NCBI GenBank assembly: GCA_002811675.1
Contig: PDIM01010361.1
Location: forward strand, 36,187-60,246
Reading direction: 5' to 3'
DNA length: 24,060 nt
DNA from: Ichthyosporea sp. XGB-2017a
Taxonomy: Eukaryota; Opisthokonta; Ichthyosporea
In this document: piece by piece, positions 17,809 to 24,060 of the stretch
Layout of the letters: every line of letters begins with the position of its first letter
Numbering within the stretch: the stretch's first letter is position 1
The notes under the pieces: generated by a model
What the model was told of the DNA's origin: nothing
Databases searched by the model: none
The model's input: only the letters and a program-made list of their open reading frames with translations
Translations under genes and position numbers: made by a program

Positions 17809-20007
17809 TTATTGAGAGTTATCATCGTCAGTATCACTGTAAAGAGAGTCATCCTTGTTCTTTTCAATAAATACACAGCGCATAATTCCTTTGCCCTTCA
17901 CCGTGATTTCTTTGTCTCCTGCAAGGCCGTAGGTATCAGCTACAAGATGACCTACGGTGTAAGGTGCAAGAATGCGACCAGGTTCGGATTTGCTTTCCAT
18001 GCGCGAAGCCACGTTAACAGTGTCGCCCCACGTATCATATACTGGGCGTCTTTTGCCAAGAACGCCTGTAATCACAGACCCTATATTAACACCAAATCTC
18101 AGTTGCACGTTCACACAATTTCGGCAGCAAAAATAGGATAATTCCTTTTTGAGTGTCCAACACAAACGTAACATTTCAGAAAGATTTCGCTTTGCTAAGA
18201 TCTGATCATGCTGAGCCTTCCTGTCCTCTTCGGCCTGGTCAAAAGGAGGGGGATCAATTTTTATGTTCACCCCACAATTTTGGTTCCCATTGTAAATATT
18301 CGCGGACATTTGCGACCCCGACTTTTCTAATTTAGTTTCAAAACCCATTTCGAACGATGAGGACCTGGTTACTTCTTTGCGTACAGGTGGACTGCCAGGG
18401 GGGTTTCGACGGGGCAAAGCGGAGTCTGGCTGGGCCTGCTCATCACGGCGTGGAGTTAAAGGCACCATGTGTGAAGTCAAGGAGGAGCAGGACGTCTGCC
18501 ATTGTGTGGTTCGCTCTTTAATTCTATCATTGGTCGAAGGCACTTCTGGCGTAAGAGTTGCCAAAGCTTCTTTAGAAATGCCCAAATTGGGTACTTTTAA
18601 GGTTTTAGCATCATCCGCTCTGTTTTCGTCCTGCTCTGGATTTTTTACAAGTCCCGTGCATACAAGTACACAATCCCCAATAAACTTGATTTTCAAAGCA
18701 TGAGGATATTTTTCGATTACGGCATCACACAAGAAGTACAAACCATTGAGTACATCAACCACCAATTCGGGAGAATTTTCCGAGCAGTACTTAGTAAACG
18801 ACACGATGTCTGCAAACATAACACAAATATTATCGTGTCTTTCGGCAACCGACTTTCCATCTTGTACTCCCTTAACAATATGGGGGGGCAAAATGTCATA
18901 TAAAAGCTCTGTATTCTTCAGCAGAAGTTCTTCCCTTGCTGCATATTTCTCAGCAAGTTTGGCATCGGTCACGTCCCTCAGAATTCCCGAAAAAAACGTT
19001 TCTCCGCGCAAGCTAAAAGGACTCAAAGTCATATGCACATATGCGGTTGATCCATCCTTTCGTTTTACGTTTACGTCAATTATTTTGCGACGATGCTCTT
19101 TTGTTCCCGAAGCCAAATGATGCTCTATATATGAATTAAAATACTTGGTGTTTTCTCCCGATAGAAACGTATTCAAATTGTAACCAATAATCTGTTTGGG
19201 TTTGTAGCCAAGCAAGTGCTTGACCGTGTGATTGGCAAAAACTATTTGACCCCAGTTGTCTATTAAGATAATAACATCGGCAGCCGTTTCCAAAATAAAC
19301 CCTATTATTTCGGAAAAGTTTTGCTGAAGACTTTCAGTGGACTTGTGGCGCGTGTTTAAATTTTGGTTTTGATGGACATTACTACCAGACGCAGAATGCA
19401 GCCCTAACGACGATACCGTTCCTATAAAACTTAAATCGGATGTGTCCGAAAGTAAACTGTTTGCGCTGCTTACTGCACTTCCCTTGTTCCTCCCTATGCT
19501 CCTGGGAGGAGAAAGCGAGACTGCCCTGGTCGACAAGCATGAGGTTGAGCTACTCTTACTACCCATGGACTCTCCTCCCGTACCCAAAAAAGGCTCGCGC
19601 AAGCTTTCCTTAGATACGGAACGCAAGTTTGTGAAGTTCCCAATAACGTCTCTGCCTCTTTTGCCCACTGATTTCTTACTAGAACTGAGTTTGGTATGAT
19701 TTTCACAATCATAATCCTTTTCTCCGATTCCAGTCCCATTAACCTCAATGCGCACTGGATTGTCTTCAGGTTGCTCAGTACAACCCTTCGTACCAACTTC
19801 TAATTCATATTCGCAGTTTAACTTCTGAAGCGTGAATGGAAAATTTCTTCCGTTGTTTCCTTCCTCATTTTGAGTCTGAGAGTAAAGCTCATGATCTCCA
19901 ATGGGTTTAACTCTGGATTTCAGCATGTTCAAAATGGATTGCGTACTGTTGGGCTCCTTGGAATCTCTTTTACTCGGGATTTCCATGCCACCCCCACCCC
20001 CCGACAT
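17809..20007 (-). CDS. PAS-domain class III adenylyl cyclase
   Basis: This 732-residue soluble protein starts at the ATG giving MSGGGGGMEIPSK; the frame is open 26 codons further upstream but begins without an ATG. It predicts conversion of ATP to cyclic AMP. A Ser-rich N-terminal region (1-225) is followed by a PAS domain (about 230-352; VIILIDNWGQIVFANHT, HLLGYKPKQIIG, GILRDVTDAK). A signalling helix (about 352-373) ends at LLYDILP, then the catalytic domain (about 374-718) begins. Metal-binding Asp400 (FADIVSFT) and Asp445 (FIGD) are present. Lys441 and Asp658 (VYDTWGD) match adenine-selecting residues. Asn665, Arg669 and Lys704 complete the active site, so a homodimer should suffice. A Ser/Pro/Arg-rich insert of about 135-140 residues (about 455-590) sits between the two catalytic halves. 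No membrane segments are seen, so the enzyme is probably cytosolic, with the PAS domain as input. The ligand is unknown. Confidence 0.95.
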   Translation of the reverse strand: MSGGGGGMEIPSKRDSKEPNSTQSILNMLKSRVKPIGDHELYSQTQNEEGNNGRNFPFTLQKLNCEYELEVGTKGCTEQPEDNPVRIEVNGTGIGEKDYDCENHTKLSSSKKSVGKRGRDVIGNFTNLRSVSKESLREPFLGTGGESMGSKSSSTSCLSTRAVSLSPPRSIGRNKGSAVSSANSLLSDTSDLSFIGTVSSLGLHSASGSNVHQNQNLNTRHKSTESLQQNFSEIIGFILETAADVIILIDNWGQIVFANHTVKHLLGYKPKQIIGYNLNTFLSGENTKYFNSYIEHHLASGTKEHRRKIIDVNVKRKDGSTAYVHMTLSPFSLRGETFFSGILRDVTDAKLAEKYAAREELLLKNTELLYDILPPHIVKGVQDGKSVAERHDNICVMFADIVSFTKYCSENSPELVVDVLNGLYFLCDAVIEKYPHALKIKFIGDCVLVCTGLVKNPEQDENRADDAKTLKVPNLGISKEALATLTPEVPSTNDRIKERTTQWQTSCSSLTSHMVPLTPRRDEQAQPDSALPRRNPPGSPPVRKEVTRSSSFEMGFETKLEKSGSQMSANIYNGNQNCGVNIKIDPPPFDQAEEDRKAQHDQILAKRNLSEMLRLCWTLKKELSYFCCRNCVNVQLRFGVNIGSVITGVLGKRRPVYDTWGDTVNVASRMESKSEPGRILAPYTVGHLVADTYGLAGDKEITVKGKGIMRCVFIEKNKDDSLYSDTDDDNSQ

Positions 20008-20500
20008 CGATGCAACTATTGGGAAAGATAACTTTAAACAGGCAAAATGATAAACAGTTTGTTGCCCAAGTTTACATCTTTCCAATCACCATATATTTCA
20101 GGACTTCAGGCACAATAATTTATTGTAAGACGTCAGCTACATAGCTATTAGCTACTATGTACAGTCTTATAGACTATGATCGATGGTTGCAAACAGCCAT
20201 TCACGTACTGAATATGTGGGATGTGCACGTGGGTTATAAGTGCAAGACAAAGGGACTCTAGTAGGGACCCTTGGTGCGCGAGCGAGCCGCGAGGCACCGT
20301 ATTTGGCAGGCGGGGGAGGCCGGAGTGCGAGGGATTGGGGCAACTTGGCGACGTAGCGGCGACTGCGGCGTACTTCTGGTGCTTCTAATTGCATTGTTAG
20401 TAATATTTCCATATATGGCTAATGAACTGCCATTTAATTGCTGCGATCCATGACTCATCCCATCCATGACTCATCCCATCCATGCTGACCATGCATCGTT
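20008..20500. other. Cyclase upstream region with GC-rich island
   Basis: It includes the cyclase 5' leader and a GC- and CpG-rich patch at about 20270-20375 that stands out from the AT-rich surroundings. It may be a promoter. A 16-base tandem repeat (ATCCATGACTCATCCC) lies at 20446-20477. No gene is supported. Confidence 0.45.
20446..20484 (+). repeat. 16-base tandem repeat
   Basis: ATCCATGACTCATCCC occurs twice exactly, followed by a seven-base partial third copy. Confidence 0.85.
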
Positions 20501-21058
20501 TTATATCTCTCCACGGCCCAGTACACCACAAATTCCGCCGACGCAGTTGCAGTTACAGTTTCCATCGGTTTCCATTCCACCAAGAAGCCAAAAGAAGCGG
20601 ACGTTAGTCATTTTGGGGACAAAGCCTTCAAAGATATCTTCCAAAACACTGTCTGATAAGTCTTTACGAGCAAATATTTTAAATACCTTTAGCATTCGAT
20701 TGTCCTCCATTTTTTGATCTGTTGAGGGCTCACCCAGTCTCGGATCCAACATTCCACTAAAAACAATGCTGCTAAAAGGTGCAGACGAATTGGTGTGGTC
20801 TGCAGAATACATTCCTCGATATTGTACACCTCCAAAGTATTTTCTACTAAGATTTTCAGCAATTACATGAATAACAAAAGATAATACAACGGATCCCTTT
20901 GAGGGAAGAATCTCACCACCCGAAGGAAACCCTTCCGTTTTGATATTTCCCATATCTTCTATAGCATCAGCCGCGAGAATCACATCATATGGACCATTTT
21001 CATTGCCATTGTCAGATGATATATAAATTCCTTCATAATGCCTCTCGCCCCTGCTCGC
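20501..21058 (-). CDS. Unassigned open frame, possible gene fragment
   Basis: The minus-strand frame is open for about 185 codons with no suitable ATG at its beginning; a TGA precedes it at about 21058-21060. The text looks protein-like: GPYDVILAADAIEDMG, VVLSFVIHVIAENLSRKYFG, FSGMLDPRLGEP, FKIFARKDLSDSVLEDIFEG. It ends in a low-complexity Cys/Asn/Gly tail (NCNCNC) that may lie beyond the true end. No signal peptide or known motif is recognised. It could be a last exon, or a fragment of the fossil gene just upstream on the same strand (21097-22206). I cannot tell which. Confidence 0.35.
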   Translation of the reverse strand, partial: ASRGERHYEGIYISSDNGNENGPYDVILAADAIEDMGNIKTEGFPSGGEILPSKGSVVLSFVIHVIAENLSRKYFGGVQYRGMYSADHTNSSAPFSSIVFSGMLDPRLGEPSTDQKMEDNRMLKVFKIFARKDLSDSVLEDIFEGFVPKMTNVRFFWLLGGMETDGNCNCNCVGGICGVLGRGEI

Positions 21059-21096
21059 TCAGGTTAGTTTAGTCACCCGCACATTCGTTTTTCAAC

Positions 21097-22206
21097 TCAA
21101 AGCCGCCCCATGTCACCCTGCATGTCACCCTGCATGTCACCCCGCGCTTGTGCCCCAGTCTCCAGAGGGTCCATAGAGGGAAAGCCATGACCGCCACGGA
21201 CTTCGTTTTGTTCCTTCCCCCCTCTTGAAAGGAAGTCAATGATATTCTTCACAACGTGAGTGGATTATACGCCTTTGGTGGTGAGAAAAGAGAGGCCATG
21301 AAGTACAACCAAGGGCGATACTTGTTTTGGATTCTCACCAAACATAAACTCCATCGCCCTGTCCATCCCAGTGCACCTATCCAACACTTTACCATTATGA
21401 CTTTGAATAAAGGGCCGTATCATCGTTGCTCGAAGGATACGCAACATGTTCATATTGGCCAGCCACTTGGCACACTTTATCCAACACTTGTAACACTTGA
21501 GCTTGATCCCTTCTAAGAAGGATCCCAGCCATCCATTCCTTTACTTTGTCTCTCATGTTGAAATACCGTTGAAATAGGTTTTTATGGTAACCTCCATGTG
21601 ATCCTGATCCACCTGGATAAAGCTCTTCGCTGACTCGAACTCGAAATGACCAAAGGTATTCTCTTGGAAAACGACTCCAAAGGATCTCCTAATTTCAGTA
21701 ATGGCCGTCTTCCCGTCTTTTTACCGCCTGTTGCCTGGCCTGTTGTACCGTATGAATGGGCAGGAACTCGACATATTTTTGTCTTTTGAAAACTCTATTT
21801 TCAAAGAATAAGATCCCAGTCCAATGAGTTAAAAACCATGGAAGATGGGTACTACCAAGAAACTCCTCCGAAGTTTTAAGTAAATCTTGTTCATAAACAC
21901 AAAAACAATTTCATTTTCGCCTCCCTAAATTCTCATCATTTCGGAGGGTGTACATGTTTCGGGGCAGTTATCTACTGGTTGACTTCGGAGAGGTCAATTG
22001 GACCGTAGGCAGAACCGAAAGGCAATCAATTACTTCAACGTAATGTTCGAAAAGTCAATCCGTAAGTGTAGTCCAACTGTTCTCATCCTTCTGTTCTGAG
22101 CGGTAGACAAAAGCAATAATGTGCGATTGTCTCTTGCCTCTGCCTCTCGGCAATCAGCATTGGCCGTTGGGACCAAGGTTGGGACTTGAGGCTGTGAATG
22201 TTAGGT
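21097..22206 (-). pseudogene. Broken gene of unknown family (P2)
   Basis: Successive minus-strand frames give protein-like segments. An early frame (22206-22035) includes RRMRTVGLHLRIDFSNITLK. A frame near 21890-21700 has VYEQDLLKTSEEFLGSTHLP and then KYVEFLPIHTVQQARQQ. After a frameshift the next (to about 21550) has SFGVVFQENTFGHFEFESAK. A third frame (to about 21390) has VKEWMAGILLRRDQAQVLQ. The last runs from about 21453, is cut by TAA at 21265-21267, and continues in frame with VVKNIIDFLSRGGKEQ to TGA at 21097-21099. That end includes a three-copy 12-base repeat read as GDMQ units. Several frameshifts and stops mark it as dead. The family is not recognised. Confidence 0.4.
21109..21144 (+). 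repeat. Three-copy 12-base tandem repeat
   Basis: CATGTCACCCTG is repeated three times, the last copy with one change at position 11 (CATGTCACCCCG). On the minus strand, in the frame of P2, it reads as Gly-Asp-Met-Gln repeats. Confidence 0.85.
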
Positions 22207-22626
22207 CGTAACACCGCCAACGAAAAGCAATTGGTTGTCCTCGAACAATGAATTTCTTGAGTGGGGATAAGAAAATTAGGATAAAGAAGACAACACAAAA
22301 AAAACTACTACTATGATGTAACATTTTATAACTTGCGTCTTCTCAAAGTTGCTTTATATGCTCAATTGCAAGTGGAATAAACACTACTGTAATTATGTTG
22401 TAATCATCATCAATCAGGCGTCAAACTAAAACCCAAAACACGAGCTCCTTTGCTCTTGCATTTGCTTATAGTTACAAGTCACAACTCACGAACACAAGAC
22501 ACAACCACACCCTCCCAAGGATTGAAGAAATAACACAACACTTGAGGATGACAAATTTCAGAAAGAGATAGAGCCAGGACCCAGGGAGGAAGATGACCAC
22601 CCTCTAAATGATGACTACAGCCCAGC
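22207..22626. other. Noncoding, AT-rich
   Basis: No gene, clear promoter or long repeat is seen. Confidence 0.4.
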
Positions 22627-22912
22627 CCTTCTTTACGGACACAGCCCACTGGTGGGTTGAGAACCATTAGTAGTGCGGGTAAACATTACATAGCAGGGTT
22701 GGGACTTGGGAGAAACAGGGGGAATTGCTGTATTCGTTCGAACGGTCCCGCAAATTTGCTTTGGTTCTGATCTCGAACAAGATCGTAAGAACCTAGGAGC
22801 ATGAAGGAAAACTTCAACCATGAAGTCTTCAATGATGAGGTTTTTGAAGTTTTCCTTGCCTAGAGTACCTCCGATCACGTCGTTCACGTAGCCATTCTGG
22901 AACAAAATTGCC
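22627..22912 (-). other. Open frame of about 90 codons, possible exon or fragment
   Basis: The minus-strand frame reads FQNGYVNDVIGGTLGKENFK, then NLIIEDFMVEVFLHAPRF, and ends at TAA after about 90 codons. It lacks an ATG and is preceded by TTTTTAATAG, which resembles a splice acceptor (CTCTTTTTAATAG before GCA). It could be an exon whose upstream part is lost, a piece of the P2 fossil, or a chance frame. Confidence 0.25.
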
Positions 22913-22970
22913 TATTAAAAAGAGGGACTTGTGCTACCGGGTGCTACCAAGACGGAAAACCGAAAACAAC

Positions 22971-23044
22971 GAAATCAAATCATCAAAAGAAATAAAAACA
23001 AAGAAATCAAATCATCAAAAGAAATCAAAACAAAGAAATCAAAA
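22971..23044 (+). repeat. 32-base tandem repeat upstream of the 23068 gene
   Basis: Two 32-base units (22971-23002 and 23003-23034), starting GAAATCAAATCATCAAAAG, differ by one base, and a third begins with GAAATCAAAA. They lie 24-97 bases before the ATG and are almost free of G and T on this strand, forming an A-rich leader or core promoter. Confidence 0.85.
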
Positions 23045-23067
23045 CTTCAGCCAACAAGACAAAAAGA

Positions 23068-23514
23068 ATGGTTAGATTATTTTTTGTAGCCATTGTGGCA
23101 ACAATGTTATCTGTCACATTTTGTTCACCTCTTACCCCCGCTGTGGACACACCCACGCTTAGTAGATGGAAGCCAGACCGTATGAAGTTAGTTATCATCC
23201 ATTACAAGGATACCCATGAGAATGAAGCATACGTTTCCCCAAAAGAAACTTGCCTGCTGCCTGAGGCTGGGGATTCAGTGACATGTGATCTGAAAACCGT
23301 TACTGGCACTGTGGAAAATCCAATTAGCAAGGTCACTTTCAAGAGAAGTAGGAACTGGGATACGGTGGACCAGACTTTCAAATTTGAAGATGGGTCTACT
23401 AAAGCTATCAAAGAAATTTCACTGTGGTGTGATGGTCAGGGAGATTGTACTTTGAAACACGGAGACCACTTTAACCTCCCAATATTTAAGACAAGGTTTC
23501 AACCTTACTCGTAA
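23068..23514 (+). CDS. Small secreted protein
   Basis: This 148-residue protein has a clear signal peptide (MVRLFFVAIVATMLSVTFCS, about 1-20) and no C-terminal hydrophobic tail, so it should be released or lumenal. The mature part has four Cys (in ETCLLPEAG, VTCDL, LWCDGQ and GDCTL), which could form two disulfides. It looks beta-rich with alternating hydrophobic residues, a possible small beta-sandwich. The family is not recognised. The ATG follows an A-rich leader with a tandem repeat. AATAAA at 23640-23645 and 23661-23666 lie about 125-150 bases after the TAA stop, giving a compact, intronless transcription unit. The TATA-like CTATTAAAAAG at about 22912-22922 is a possible promoter. Confidence 0.85.
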   Translation: MVRLFFVAIVATMLSVTFCSPLTPAVDTPTLSRWKPDRMKLVIIHYKDTHENEAYVSPKETCLLPEAGDSVTCDLKTVTGTVENPISKVTFKRSRNWDTVDQTFKFEDGSTKAIKEISLWCDGQGDCTLKHGDHFNLPIFKTRFQPYS

Positions 23515-23907
23515 GGTTACTGACGAGACAACTCCACGCACCTTGAAAGGAAAATGAGCACTTCATCCCCATCCGAATGTTGTTTTATGTCTGGGGAGGA
23601 TATTTTGTTTATTGTGCACCTCTTCTTAATGAAAGTCTCAATAAAAGAGTGTTCACATGGAATAAACCTATCGAAATGAAACAGTTTGTTTAATCTTTTC
23701 CTCGGCTTTGCCTTGTTTCAATGTGTAACAGTTCGCCTGAGGAAAGGAAAGAGAAGATAAGGTCAAGCTCCATAAAGGAGATGACAAACAGTGAATTGGT
23801 AGAAGGGGCAAGTATTTGAAAGAAAAAGGGATGGGAAAATGGACTTGCTTTATTCAAATAGTGAAATAAATTCAGAAAGCTTGGGATAAGAAGGAATTTT
23901 ATCGACC
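23515..23907. other. 3' flank of the small secreted gene
   Basis: It holds two AATAAA polyadenylation signals at 23640 and 23661 and nothing else recognisable. Confidence 0.5.
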
Positions 23908-24060
23908 GGCGTCTTCTCCGTCTTGTTGTTGCTCTTCTTCATGACTTATCCCACTTGTGCTCAACAGAAGGATGACTTCAGTTGTGGATTTGAACTTTGT
24001 TCAAACGCAGCAAAGGTAATCATCAGCGTCAGATCTCCATTATATTACATTTGCAGCCGT
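23908..24060 (+). CDS. Possible start of a secreted protein gene, cut by the window edge
   Basis: The plus-strand frame reads FSVLLLLFFMTYPTCAQQ then KDDFSCGFELCSNAAK and stays open to the window end. A hydrophobic stretch followed by AQQ and paired Cys is typical of a signal peptide and mature N-terminus. No ATG precedes the hydrophobic stretch in this frame; the only Met is inside it, and a TAA lies shortly upstream. The start could be in an earlier exon, lost, or misread. A possible splice donor (AAAG followed by GTAATC) lies near 24012-24020, so coding beyond it is uncertain. Confidence 0.35.

Noticed and set aside
17809-20007. Guanylyl cyclase call
   Set aside because: The two base-selecting positions carry Lys and Asp, the adenylyl pattern, not Glu and Cys.
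22971-23044. CRISPR-like array
   Set aside because: Units are adjacent with no spacers, in eukaryotic-style DNA; it is a simple tandem duplication.
1-24060. tRNA or rRNA genes
   Set aside because: No T-arm GGTTCRA-type signature with a foldable acceptor stem, and no rRNA-like conserved strings, were noticed on either strand.

Overview
The window reads as nuclear DNA of a unicellular eukaryote. Coding regions are long and apparently intronless. Several genes have a TATA box 70-110 bases upstream of the ATG and an AATAAA signal 100-175 bases downstream of the stop. Most predicted proteins are secreted and rich in N-glycosylation sequons, and one carries a GPI-type C-terminal tail. A soluble PAS-adenylyl cyclase and small Cys-rich secreted proteins of this style are familiar from free-living amoebae (Amoebozoa), but the sequence alone does not fix the lineage.

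Region 1 (1196-15410) is the core. It contains two copies of a two-gene set. Family A is a large secreted protein of about 1100 residues: A1 at 1196-4510 on the minus strand and A2 at 7934-11221 on the plus strand. Family B is a secreted protein of about 540 residues: B1 at 5157-6761 and B2 at 13752-15410, both minus. The order is A1-B1-A2-B2 with A2 inverted. A short GPI-anchor-type protein gene (11683-12087, minus) lies between A2 and B2. A2 is cut by a single in-frame TAA at 9782-9784, after which the same frame stays open and homologous to A1 to its natural end. A degenerate non-LTR retrotransposon 3' fragment (about 12801-13755) ends in a poly-A run and abuts the last codons of B2.

Region 2 (15411-17808) is mostly noncoding, with a broken unrecognised gene at about 16838-17473. 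Region 3 (17809-20007) is the PAS-cyclase gene, with all the class III catalytic residues, adenylyl-type specificity residues and a long insert inside the catalytic domain.

Region 4 (20501-22912) holds an unassigned open frame, a second fossil gene on the minus strand with frameshifts and stops, and a further 90-codon frame. Region 5 (22971-24060) has a 32-bp tandem repeat just upstream of a small secreted-protein gene (23068-23514), and a signal-peptide-like segment running off the right edge.

The repeated A+B pairing, with signal peptides on all four proteins, suggests that A and B act together outside the cell or in the secretory route. This is inference; no function is recognised for either family.
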